Positions 8,362 to 16,482 of a stretch of DNA of 64,000 bases are shown here, piece after piece. Source of the DNA: Flexilinea flocculi (GTDB taxonomy: Bacteria > Chloroflexota > Anaerolineae > Anaerolineales > Anaerolineaceae). Numbering within the stretch: the stretch's first letter is position 1; every line of letters starts with the position of its first letter. The position numbers and the translations under genes were made by a program. The notes beneath the pieces were generated by a model. It was given only the letters and a program-made list of their open reading frames with translations. It did no database searches and was not told the DNA's origin. Where the stretch lies: positions 89,603 to 153,602 of the forward strand of contig NZ_DF968181.1 of the NCBI RefSeq assembly GCF_001192795.1, written 5' to 3'.

Positions 8362-8475
8362 ATCGTTCTTAGATCAGCGATTCGAAAAAATTCATCCGAT
8401 ATTTCGAATCGCTGTCTTTTATGAACAGTAATTCGAATTATTGACTTGACATTCGAATCTATGGAAAAAATGTTT

Positions 8476-8512
8476 TTGTAAAGTTTTTGCGTGAAGCGCA
8501 AAAACTTTACAA
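8476..8512. repeat. Hairpin repeat copy 4
   Basis: Arms 8476-8490 and 8498-8512 pair perfectly. A G-C and a G-U pair extend the stem to a GAA loop, giving the family apex TTTTTGCG/GCGCAAAAA. The right outer arm CCCCATATTTCGAATTGCTG ends at about 8546. Inverted TTCGAA motifs also lie to the left (8398-8460). The 513-base gap 8331-8843 holds this element, the next hairpin and no gene I can support. Confidence 0.9.
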
Positions 8513-8579
8513 CAATTAAGAATCCTCCCCATATTTCGAATTGCTGATTTGTGGATTAATTCAGTAGAAAATCGGATAA

Positions 8580-8623
8580 AATGAGATTATGCTTTCCTTA
8601 TAATAGAAAAGCATAATCTCATT
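8580..8623. repeat. Long hairpin without the usual apex
   Basis: Arms 8580-8595 and 8608-8623 are perfectly complementary over 16 bp (AATGAGATTATGCTTT) around a 12-nt AT-rich loop. It lies 34 bases beyond the outer arm of copy 4. It lacks the GCGC apex and the TTGTTG stem, so it may be a diverged member or an independent palindrome. There is no T tail, so it is not a typical terminator. Confidence 0.7.
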
Positions 8624-8843
8624 CAATGAATTGTTCTTATTCCGGTATCCTGCGGCAGTAGTTTAAAAATCATCCATTTCTCGATTCTATCGAAAAAACT
8701 TGTGCAGCGTTGTAGTTGCGATCCTCTTAAGAACAACAATGAATTCTTTTTATTTTTTGAATTACTGTGGAAAAAGATCCGCGGCATGATTTGCAGTAAA
8801 ATGAGAGCGATGTAAAAAAATCCTGAGAATTAGGACAGGTTCG

Positions 8844-10121
8844 ATGGAAGAAAAAGAAAAACAAGCTGAACATAACGATTCGAATTCCATCCATCCGATT
8901 GATAAAACAGAATTACCTGAAGATGATGCACCGGTGGTGATCCCGTCTGCTCACCGGATTAAGTTGCTGCGTCGTAAAAATAGAAAAGAAAAAAAAGGTA
9001 TTGGCTGGATGTTATTCTATGGGATTACTATTGGGCTGATCTCAGCTTCAATTATTTGGTATGCTTTTTATAATCATACCCAAAAACAAATTGGAATGAT
9101 GCAGATGAAACAAACTGCGGAAAGTGGGATTCATAACCGTCAAATTGCCGCTTTAGAAGAAACGATTACTGGTTTGGATTCTTATTCCTCAGATTTGAAA
9201 GATCGGGCAGAGACACTGCAGCATGAGTGGACGCGTTCTGAGAAAGAATTGCTCCTTTTAGCGAAATGGATTACTCCTTCTGCAACGCCGCGTCCGACTG
9301 AAACAATCCAGCCAACTCAAACACCTTTAATATTATGGACAATTCCCCCATTAACTGACTCCGAACCGAACGCTGCAGGCAATCAAGCGGAAGCCAGTGA
9401 AATTCCAGTAACATCCGGGATGGTTAAAATTCCTGCGGGAAATTTCATGATGGGATCCGATGCTGCAGATGCGCATGCTGATGAAAAACCGCTGCATGAA
9501 GTCTGGTTACATGATTTTTGGATTGATAAGACACCAGTGACCAATCAAGCTTATCAACGATGTGTTGATTCCGGTAGTTGTTCAGAGCCGGCGGATCAGA
9601 GCAGTAAAAGCCGTTCAGATTATTTTCAAAATCCAGCTTATGCAAATTATCCGGTGGTCAATGTCGACTGGAATCAGGCAAATGCTTTCTGCAATTGGAA
9701 GGGGAAACGCCTTCCTACAGAAGCAGAGTGGGAAAAAGCTGCAAAAGGAAATGATGATCGAATCTATCCTTGGGGGAACATTTCACCGGATGAGTATCGT
9801 GTTAATTTTGATAACCAAATTGGTGATACGGTTGAGGTCGGAAAATATCTGGCTGGAAAAAGTCCTTATGGTGTATTGGATATGGCTGGAAACGTCTGGG
9901 AATGGGTTTCTGATTGGTATTCAGCAACCTATTATCAGGATATCGGTACTGCATTGATTTCCAATCCGAAGGGACCGGAAAATGGAGATTACCGAGTTCT
10001 TCGCGGTGGATCCTTTGGCAGCAGAGACTGGTATTTGCGAGTCTCTGTTCGATCCGGTAATTATGCGACATCCATCTCAAACAGCCGCGGTTTCCGCTGT
10101 GCCTTTTCGGAGGAAAAGTAA
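8844..10121 (+). CDS. Membrane-anchored FGE-sulfatase (SUMF1)-domain protein
   Basis: This 425-residue protein has a charged cytoplasmic N-terminus (1-50) and one transmembrane helix (about 52-78, LFYGITIGLISASIIWYAF). A short coiled-coil-like stretch (85-140), a Thr-Pro-rich linker (ATPRPTETIQPTQTP) and a formylglycine-generating-enzyme-like domain (about 195-423) follow. Domain hallmarks are IPAGNFMMGSD, DEKPLHEVWLHDFWIDKTPV, WNQANAFCNWKGKRLPTEAE, PWGN, DMAGNVWEWVSDWY, RVLRGGSF and the terminal SRGFRCAF. The domain would sit outside the cell. The twin active-site cysteines of true sulfatase-activating enzymes are not evident, so a binding or other modifying role is more likely. No sulfatase gene lies nearby. 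It is preceded by a weak AGGACAGG ribosome-binding site. Confidence 0.85.
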   Translation: MEEKEKQAEHNDSNSIHPIDKTELPEDDAPVVIPSAHRIKLLRRKNRKEKKGIGWMLFYGITIGLISASIIWYAFYNHTQKQIGMMQMKQTAESGIHNRQIAALEETITGLDSYSSDLKDRAETLQHEWTRSEKELLLLAKWITPSATPRPTETIQPTQTPLILWTIPPLTDSEPNAAGNQAEASEIPVTSGMVKIPAGNFMMGSDAADAHADEKPLHEVWLHDFWIDKTPVTNQAYQRCVDSGSCSEPADQSSKSRSDYFQNPAYANYPVVNVDWNQANAFCNWKGKRLPTEAEWEKAAKGNDDRIYPWGNISPDEYRVNFDNQIGDTVEVGKYLAGKSPYGVLDMAGNVWEWVSDWYSATYYQDIGTALISNPKGPENGDYRVLRGGSFGSRDWYLRVSVRSGNYATSISNSRGFRCAFSEEK

Positions 10122-10264
10122 GATTACATTGCCCTTCATAAAAGAGTAACATCGGCAATATTTCGATATTATGACTGACCTGAAAATAAGACAAGGATTC
10201 CCGCCACTATTCGTATTTGCCTGTTTAAAAATACGAATTCGATAATGAAGTAACGGAGTATGTA

Positions 10265-10777
10265 ATGAAAGGCAGCAAAAAAATTATCGATGAGATCGTG
10301 GAACGCTATGCTTCAGATCCGGGCGGATTGATTCCGGCATTATTGAAGATCCATGAAACATTTGGCAGCATCCCTGAGGAAGCGTATCCTGTCCTGTCAC
10401 AAAAATTTTCTGCTACCCGGCTTCAGATTTTGAAGATACTTAATTTCTATGACGACTTCACTTCGGATCCCAGGAAGAAAAATGTTATTCGTATTTGTGA
10501 TGGCTTTACTTGCAACGATAAAGGCAGTCATTATTTAATGGAAAAAATGAAACTGATGTTTGAAACCAGAAAAAAAATGAGCGTTGGGCAGGAAATATAT
10601 TCTGTCGAATCGATTCCCTGCCAGGGTTTATGCGGATTCGGACCGATTATGATTGTTAACAACCAGGTTTACATCGCTGTAACCGCCGAAAAAGCGGATA
10701 AAATTTTGTCAGAATTTTTTATTGAACCAACTTTACCGAAAAACAGCAATATTAAATATGGGAAGAATTACTTGTAG
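10265..10777 (+). CDS. NuoE/HydC-like [2Fe-2S] thioredoxin-fold protein
   Basis: This 170-residue protein matches the 24-kDa NADH dehydrogenase subunit family. A helical N-domain (GGLIPALLKIHETFGSIPEEA) is followed by a thioredoxin-like ferredoxin domain. The four cluster ligands are present as CDGFTC and CQGLC. It would pass electrons to or from the flavoprotein encoded next. GGAG lies 7 bases before the ATG. The last residues (about NIKYGKNYL) and the TAG stop fall inside a dispersed hairpin repeat whose left arm starts at 10772. The repeat has therefore replaced or extended the original C-terminus. The next gene starts 182 bases further on the same strand. Confidence 0.85.
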   Translation: MKGSKKIIDEIVERYASDPGGLIPALLKIHETFGSIPEEAYPVLSQKFSATRLQILKILNFYDDFTSDPRKKNVIRICDGFTCNDKGSHYLMEKMKLMFETRKKMSVGQEIYSVESIPCQGLCGFGPIMIVNNQVYIAVTAEKADKILSEFFIEPTLPKNSNIKYGKNYL

Positions 10778-10820
10778 TTGTGTTAGTTTTACGCTTCGCG
10801 TAAAACCAACACAACTACAA
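10772..10820. repeat. Hairpin repeat copy 5, overlapping the NuoE-like stop codon
   Basis: Arms 10772-10794 and 10798-10820 (23 bp, one mismatch) flank a TTC loop. The apex TTTTACGC/GCGTAAAA carries a compensated change from the common TTTTGCGC/GCGCAAAA. The outer arms are AAATATGGGAAGAATT on the left (inside the gene) and GTCCATATTTCGAATCGCTG on the right. Confidence 0.9.
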
Positions 10821-10959
10821 TCTTTCTCTATTTATTTGGAAAGATTGTCCATATTTCGAATCGCTGACCGAAAAGCCTGGGATTTGTCCCCGACAAAAAA
10901 AGATGAAAAGGACAGGCGTAAGTCCTTAGCCAATCAACGACTGAAAAGAAATAAAAAAA

Positions 10960-13926
10960 ATGAATGATCAAGAGCAATCGTCTGATTTATTAAACCAATT
11001 GACGCGTCAAATGTATCAGGATCATGATCCTGCAAAACCGACGGTCACGATATGTTTATTCGAAAATGGAGAGGGGCTTGAAGAAGTAAATCTTCTAAAA
11101 GCTTTTGAAAAAGCTGTCAAGAAACGGAGAGTTAAAATCAACGTGGATATGATGGAGACTCCCATCAGTGGCATTTCGGAATTCAGTCCTGTGGTAATTC
11201 TTTCTCCAACGAATCAATCGTTTACGCAGGTTCATTTGGATGAAGTCGATCCGATTATCGATCATTTTGTGGCAGAACTAAAAAAAACAGGATTGTTTTT
11301 TGCGGATCCTCTTTCTGCTGCAGAAGACGAAACGAAATCGACGAGCCATACGCAATTATCAGATTCTCAAAAAAACACAATCGGCAGCGCTTTAATGGGT
11401 GCTTTCATTCTGGGTGTTCGCAAGATTAAGAAGAAATCCAAAAATAAAAAAAAGTCCGAAAAGAAAGCGGATGTTTTGCAGAATGAATCGTCTGTCTTCA
11501 AAGAGCCGCAGGATTCATCTCATCTGCCGGTGGATTCTGTTCACCCATCCGCTGTTCCGATTTCCGATAAACAGGCTGTTGCTGCTGATCATGAAGAGAA
11601 AATTGCGGCTGATCAACAAGCTGAAAAAAGCGCTGATTCAAGTTCAGATTATATTCGGATGCACTCCTTTTCATTTGACGCCGAGCACGATCCTTTGATG
11701 CGAATGGATGACTGTCTTGAAACGCGAATGATTGTTTGTCCGGATTTGCTGCCGATTCTGATCCCCGGTTCCTTGAAGATCAGACCTCCTCATGAGGTCG
11801 ATCAACTGGGATTGGATCGAATTTCTGAATTTGAAACGGGGACAGCGGCAGCATTTAAAAATGAGAAAGTTACCCCCAGTTTTTCTTCAAAAGATGATCC
11901 TAAAACCATTACTGAAAGAAGGCCAGCTAATGCCTATGAGGCGGAATATTTAACCGTTTCCCATCTTTTTTTGGACTCTGCAATCTCAGATCAAGGGGCA
12001 ACTGAAATTTCATCTGAATCCAAACCGGATGACGCTATACAAAAAGAAGATACGTTAACCATAAAACGTGAGAACAATACCGGTTTTTCTTTGCTTGAAG
12101 AATGGTTTCCAAATCTTAAAACGGAAGATCATCTTCCTTGCATCTCGATCTGTTCAGGTGATGGTTGCAGCATTCAGAATGGACAGAAAGTTTTTGAAGA
12201 ATTTCATCGTGTCCTGACTTCTATGCATATGGAGACCAATGTGAGGCTCAAGCAGGTCGGCTGCAGCGGTTTCTGCGGACAAGGACCGCTGGTCATGCTG
12301 CTGCCTTCCAGAATCCTGTATGTTAAAGTCAGACCGGCTGATGTTCAGCAAATCATTGAAGAAACACTGCTCAAGGGAAATTTAATCCGTTCTCTGTTAT
12401 ATCGGAATCCGGAAAATCAGAAGCTAATTCCTCTTGAAAGAGAAATCCCCTTTTTTCAATATCAAACCCGCGTCTTGACCGAATCTGTGATGGATTTGGA
12501 TCCGGAATCTTTGGAGGATTACATCCGGCATGGTGGCTATCAGGCATTGGCGAATGTCCTATCTTCTGATCCAAACCAGGTGATTGAGGAAATCAAAAAA
12601 TCCAATTTACGGGGAAGAGGCGGCGCCGGCTTTCCAACCTGGAAAAAGCTGGATATTTGCCGATCCACGGCAAGTGAAACAAAATATGTGATTGTAAATG
12701 GTGATGCGGGCGATCCTGGCTCGATGGAAGACCAGGCATTGATGAGTTCCAATCCACATTTGATTCTGGAAGGTTTGATCATCGGCGCCTATGCAGTTCA
12801 GGCTTCCAAAGGATATATTTATATCCGAAACAAATATTCGAGTGCGGTGAAAAGGATGGAGAAAGCTGTTAAAGAAGCAGCTGAGCACGGGCTGATTGGA
12901 AACAATATTTTAAACAGCGGCTTTCATTTTCAAATTGTTATTCAACTGGCTGCAAGCGCATATATAACCGGCGAAGAAATGAATCTGATTCATTCTATTG
13001 AGGGATTTGTTGGTGAACCGCGAAAGAAACCTCCTTACCCAGCTGTTTCCGGTTTGTGGGGAAAGCCAACGGTTATCTGTAATGTCAAGACATGGGGCAG
13101 TATTCCTCCCATACTGAATCATGGCGGAGAATGGTTTTCCAGGATGGGGACAGCACAAAGCGGGGGTACAACGCTGGTTTCTCTGACCGGTGCTGTCCGT
13201 CATAGCGGTTATGCAGAAATTCAGCTAGGAACATCCTTGAAAACACTGGTAGAAAAAATCGGCAGTGTTCCAGCGGGTCATCCGATCAAGGCAGTGCAAA
13301 TTGGTGCTCCCTTTGGGGCGATCCTCCCCGCAGATCATCTGAATACCCCCTATGATTTCATATCGCTTGAAGGTGGCAGATCATTTCTGGGTTCCGTAAT
13401 TCACAGTTTTCCGGAAAACACCTGTATTGTTCAGGAAGTGCAAAAACGATTAAAGTTCGCAGAAAAAGAATCCTGTGGACGTTGCACAGCCTGTCTGGCA
13501 GGTATTCCGCAGATGATCGGCTTGATGGATTTGTTAATTCATAATAAGGCTGACAAATTGACACTGGTCCGTTTAAAAGAAATTGCCACCCAGATGCAAA
13601 ATGCGGCAAAATGTAATTTCGGAAAAAATGTGCCCATCATGGTTTTATCGTCGTTGAATTCATTTTATGCAGAGTATGAGGCGCACTGCACGGGTGAATG
13701 CCCCGGCGGACAATGCCCTACATTAACAGTTTATTCAATTGATATCAATTCATGCAGCGCTTGCGGTCGCTGCCAATCGGTATGCCCGACAGAAGCAATT
13801 TCCGGATCCGATCATGACGCAAGGAATATCGATGCAACGCTCTGTGTTGCGTGCGGATTTTGTTTTCGCGTTTGTGATGATCATGCAATCCACTATTCGA
13901 AATATGGGGAGGGTTCTTTATCGTAG
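10960..13926 (+). CDS. HydB/NuoF-like flavoprotein with extra N-terminal NuoE-like domain and C-terminal ferredoxin
   Basis: This is a 988-residue protein. Residues 25-115 form a thioredoxin-like domain without cluster cysteines. A long charged, low-complexity linker (about 120-385) follows. Residues 393-470 are a NuoE-like [2Fe-2S] domain (CSGDGC, CSGFCG). Residues 515-900 are NuoF-like: RGRGGAGFPT at the nucleotide site, the FMN motif written NGDAGDPGSMED instead of NADEGxPG, GEEMNLIHSIEG, and the 4Fe-4S ligands C839, C842, C845 and C885. Residues 930-975 carry two [4Fe-4S] clusters. The layout is like HydB of electron-bifurcating hydrogenases, but no hydrogenase H-cluster gene is present. 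The last 11 residues and the TAG lie in a hairpin repeat. The ribosome-binding site is weak. Confidence 0.85.
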   Translation: MNDQEQSSDLLNQLTRQMYQDHDPAKPTVTICLFENGEGLEEVNLLKAFEKAVKKRRVKINVDMMETPISGISEFSPVVILSPTNQSFTQVHLDEVDPIIDHFVAELKKTGLFFADPLSAAEDETKSTSHTQLSDSQKNTIGSALMGAFILGVRKIKKKSKNKKKSEKKADVLQNESSVFKEPQDSSHLPVDSVHPSAVPISDKQAVAADHEEKIAADQQAEKSADSSSDYIRMHSFSFDAEHDPLMRMDDCLETRMIVCPDLLPILIPGSLKIRPPHEVDQLGLDRISEFETGTAAAFKNEKVTPSFSSKDDPKTITERRPANAYEAEYLTVSHLFLDSAISDQGATEISSESKPDDAIQKEDTLTIKRENNTGFSLLEEWFPNLKTEDHLPCISICSGDGCSIQNGQKVFEEFHRVLTSMHMETNVRLKQVGCSGFCGQGPLVMLLPSRILYVKVRPADVQQIIEETLLKGNLIRSLLYRNPENQKLIPLEREIPFFQYQTRVLTESVMDLDPESLEDYIRHGGYQALANVLSSDPNQVIEEIKKSNLRGRGGAGFPTWKKLDICRSTASETKYVIVNGDAGDPGSMEDQALMSSNPHLILEGLIIGAYAVQASKGYIYIRNKYSSAVKRMEKAVKEAAEHGLIGNNILNSGFHFQIVIQLAASAYITGEEMNLIHSIEGFVGEPRKKPPYPAVSGLWGKPTVICNVKTWGSIPPILNHGGEWFSRMGTAQSGGTTLVSLTGAVRHSGYAEIQLGTSLKTLVEKIGSVPAGHPIKAVQIGAPFGAILPADHLNTPYDFISLEGGRSFLGSVIHSFPENTCIVQEVQKRLKFAEKESCGRCTACLAGIPQMIGLMDLLIHNKADKLTLVRLKEIATQMQNAAKCNFGKNVPIMVLSSLNSFYAEYEAHCTGECPGGQCPTLTVYSIDINSCSACGRCQSVCPTEAISGSDHDARNIDATLCVACGFCFRVCDDHAIHYSKYGEGSLS

Positions 13927-13985
13927 TGATGGCTTTGTGTTTTGCTTACAACCATTGCGACAGCAAATACTTAATGATTGATTCG
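13895..13985. repeat. Degenerate hairpin repeat, overlapping the NuoF-like stop codon
   Basis: The left outer arm ATTCGAAATATGGGGAGG (13895-13912) lies inside the coding frame. A decayed hairpin (GTGATGG and CCATTGCGAC as partial arms, with a TTTGTGTTTTGC apex remnant) and GATTCGAATAGC follow. Further family fragments (CACATTTCGAATTACCGG) reach about 14103. Confidence 0.6.
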
Positions 13986-14119
13986 AATAGCAAGTCTATT
14001 TTTGAAATTACTGTTATGCAATTCGTTTTCTATCAATGAATCCAAAAATAGCGTAGCCTTTCAAGTCAATCACGGAACGCCTCTCACATTTCGAATTACC
14101 GGTTATAAAAAAGTGAGTA

Positions 14120-16141
14120 ATGATGGTAGAAATTACGATTAATCATCAGAAAATTCAGGCAGAAGAAGCGACAACGATTTTAGAGGTGGCAAGAGATCAT
14201 GGATTTAAAATTCCGACATTTTGCCATATCAATCAAATCGCTCCTTCCGGCTCATGCCGCATGTGTCTTGTATCCGTGATATTCGCTGATGGGACGAGAA
14301 AAATCGTCTCTTCATGTGATACGAATATTGAAGAAGGCATGGTAATTTTTACAGATTCCATCGAAGCTATTGATGCACGCGCTGAGATGGCCAATTTATT
14401 GCTTTCTCTTTGTCCCACACATCCGGAAGTTCAGAAGATTGCAGCACATTACGGTATTCAAGAACCATCATTCGTGATTAACACGCCAAAAACAAATTGT
14501 ATTTCCTGTGGAAATTGTGTTCAGATTTGCCAAACAAAAGGGCGAAAAGTGATTGATTTTTATGGCAAAGGGAACCAGCGGTTTGTCTCGACAAAGAATG
14601 GGAAACCTTCCCGTGAATGTGATTCCTGTAATCAATGCATCCACTATTGTCCAACCGGAGCAGTTACAGAAAGTCTTGGATTGAACATCGGGCAGCGGAT
14701 TAAGAAAAAGAATCACAATCAGGTGTTGAATCGCCGTTTTGCCAACAAATTGTTTTTGTCCCTGTTCCTGATTTTGATGTTGATGTCAGCAGCAGGGATA
14801 TCACTCAGTTTTATACCCAATCAGTTATTTTCTCTTGCTGATCCATTTCAGGCTATCATGACTGCCATTGCCGGTCGTAAAGTATTAATCCAATATTGGC
14901 CTGCGTTGGTTGTCTTGATTATGACTGTGTTCTTAGGCCGGTTCTGGTGCGGATGGATTTGCCCGACAGGTACGCTCCTTCAATCCTACGGAAAGAACGA
15001 TCGAAGAATACGAGCTCAAAATTTTCGCCGCTTTAAATGGATTTTTCTGATTGTTTTTTTCGTTTTTGCAATATTTGGCAGTCTCGCTTTTCTATGGTTG
15101 GATCCAATATCGATGGCAATACAACCGATACTTTTGCTTTTTAAACCGGCATCCGAATATCTTGATCAAGGATTCTTAAAAACATTTCGATTTGTCGGTG
15201 TGTATTGGTGGCTGACTGCTTTGCCAATGCTATTCGCACTGATCTTGAATTTTATAGAGAAAAGATTTTGGTGCCGGTATATTTGTCCGCTTGGTGGATT
15301 GCTTGGGCTTTTATCCAAATTCTCTCTAAATAAACGTCATGTGAATCAGAATGCTTGTTCCCGATGTGATCAGTGCTCAAAAATTTGCCCGACAGGAGCC
15401 ATCGATGCCGATAAAGATTATCGAACGGATCCTGCAGAGTGTATCCTTTGCATGGATTGTGCTGATGTTTGTCCGAAGTTTGCAATCGACTTTACCGATG
15501 AGAAAGTTTTCCAATTTCACAACGAATTTGATCCGGGAAGACGTGAATTTGTTGGAACGGTACTTTTGGGTTCTGCCGCTGCAGGGTTAATGACGTTGAA
15601 AGACAAAGCGCTGATCCCAGAGTCAAAAAATGTATTAAGACCGCCTGGAAGTTTGCGCCCGAATGAAATGAAGCCGGGAACCTTTTTGATGTTATGTGTG
15701 CGCTGTGGGCAATGCGTTCTGGCTTGTCCGCAAAACATCATAAAACCTTCCATTCTTGAAAGCGGATGGGAAGGAGTCAATACGCCGGTGATTCATTTTG
15801 CGGGAAGTTTTTGCGATCCTTCTTGTAATGCGTGCGGTACGGTATGCCCCAGTGGTGCGATTTTACCATTCACAAAACTCGAAAAAACAAAATATCCAAT
15901 CGGTCTGGCTCAGGTAAATTATTCTGCATGTATACGCTGCAATTTATGCGTAGCTGCATGCCCTGAACATGCTTTTACAGAAGTAACCGTAATTGGCAGA
16001 GAAGGATTATTTCCGCAGGTGGATGTGCAAAAATGCAGCGGCTGCGGAAAATGTCTGGTCGTTTGTCCTAATTACTCCGATGGTGCTATTGAAATTTATC
16101 CAGCAGGACAACGAACGAAATTTCAGAATTTTCCTGGATAA
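14120..16141 (+). CDS. Fused NuoG-N / NapH / NapG-like membrane polyferredoxin
   Basis: This 673-residue protein begins with a NuoG/HydA-like head: [2Fe-2S] ligands C35, C46, C49 and C66, then two [4Fe-4S] sets (C127-C137 and C167-C177). Residues 205-460 resemble NapH/NosR membrane proteins. They have four transmembrane helices, two CxxxCP motifs (FWCGWICPTG near 277, FWCRYICPLG near 385) and two [4Fe-4S] sets (C413-C423, C441-C451). Residues 470-665 resemble NapG, with a GRREF segment plus hydrophobic stretch and four more [4Fe-4S] sets (C526, C565, C604 and C639 groups). It could carry electrons between the upstream NADH-type flavoprotein and the membrane or quinone pool. No catalytic hydrogenase, nitrate reductase or cytochrome domain is present. 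I know of no named enzyme with this order. Confidence 0.85.
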   Translation: MMVEITINHQKIQAEEATTILEVARDHGFKIPTFCHINQIAPSGSCRMCLVSVIFADGTRKIVSSCDTNIEEGMVIFTDSIEAIDARAEMANLLLSLCPTHPEVQKIAAHYGIQEPSFVINTPKTNCISCGNCVQICQTKGRKVIDFYGKGNQRFVSTKNGKPSRECDSCNQCIHYCPTGAVTESLGLNIGQRIKKKNHNQVLNRRFANKLFLSLFLILMLMSAAGISLSFIPNQLFSLADPFQAIMTAIAGRKVLIQYWPALVVLIMTVFLGRFWCGWICPTGTLLQSYGKNDRRIRAQNFRRFKWIFLIVFFVFAIFGSLAFLWLDPISMAIQPILLLFKPASEYLDQGFLKTFRFVGVYWWLTALPMLFALILNFIEKRFWCRYICPLGGLLGLLSKFSLNKRHVNQNACSRCDQCSKICPTGAIDADKDYRTDPAECILCMDCADVCPKFAIDFTDEKVFQFHNEFDPGRREFVGTVLLGSAAAGLMTLKDKALIPESKNVLRPPGSLRPNEMKPGTFLMLCVRCGQCVLACPQNIIKPSILESGWEGVNTPVIHFAGSFCDPSCNACGTVCPSGAILPFTKLEKTKYPIGLAQVNYSACIRCNLCVAACPEHAFTEVTVIGREGLFPQVDVQKCSGCGKCLVVCPNYSDGAIEIYPAGQRTKFQNFPG

Positions 16142-16188
16142 ATCTTTTTTCATTTTGAAAACCGGACATGTAATAAGTCAGATTCCAG

Positions 16189-16265
16189 CGATTCCGAATA
16201 TCGGAAAGATTTATTACAGTTGTGTCGCTTTTGCGCTTACTGCCAAAGATTTTTATAAGAATCAT
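16189..16265. repeat. Decayed half of a hairpin repeat
   Basis: CAGCGATTCCGAATATCGG, AAAGATTTATTACAGTTGTGTCG and TTTTGCGCTT reproduce the left outer arm, left stem and apex of the family. The right stem no longer pairs. It lies 48 bases after the polyferredoxin stop. Confidence 0.55.
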
Positions 16266-16336
16266 TCATGGATTAATCTGTCGTTACGATCATAGAGAAG
16301 CAATCTCTTTCCTGTTGGCGCTCTGTCCTACATGTG

Positions 16337-16378
16337 GAGAGGGGATTGCCACGCTCATACAGGGCTCGCAATGACAGG
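16337..16378. repeat. Fragment of the widespread TGTCATTGCGAG-type bacterial repeat
   Basis: The reverse complement reads CCTGTCATTGCGAGCCC then GGCAATCCCC. A second AGAGAAGCAATCTC piece lies at 16294-16307. This matches a short repeat known from many unrelated bacterial genomes. It is unrelated to the hairpin family of this window. The 341-base gap 16142-16482 holds this, the decayed half-repeat and the palindrome at 16390, and no gene. Confidence 0.55.
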
Positions 16379-16389
16379 TTCCATCTGGA

Positions 16390-16427
16390 AATTCCTACGA
16401 AAATAGAATTCTATTTTCGTAGGAATT
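16390..16427. repeat. Perfect 38-bp palindrome
   Basis: AATTCCTACGAAAATAG is followed by AATT and then its exact reverse complement, so the whole 38 bases are self-complementary with a central GAATTC. It lies 56 bases after the stop (minus strand) of the DUF5343-like gene. There is no T tail. The sequence is unlike the dispersed family. Confidence 0.85.
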
Positions 16428-16482
16428 GCTGAATAAATCCAGATAATTTATTGATTTACTTCATGTTTGAATTTACCGGGTT

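Noticed and set aside
7959-8501. Minus-strand open frame of 180 codons over the end of the second repeat protein
   Set aside because: It overlaps a well-supported gene on the other strand, has no recognisable motif, and begins in a hairpin repeat.
10960-16141. Electron-bifurcating [FeFe]-hydrogenase HydABC
   Set aside because: HydB-like and HydC-like parts are present, but the third protein has no H-cluster domain; after its ferredoxin head it continues into NapH- and NapG-like parts.
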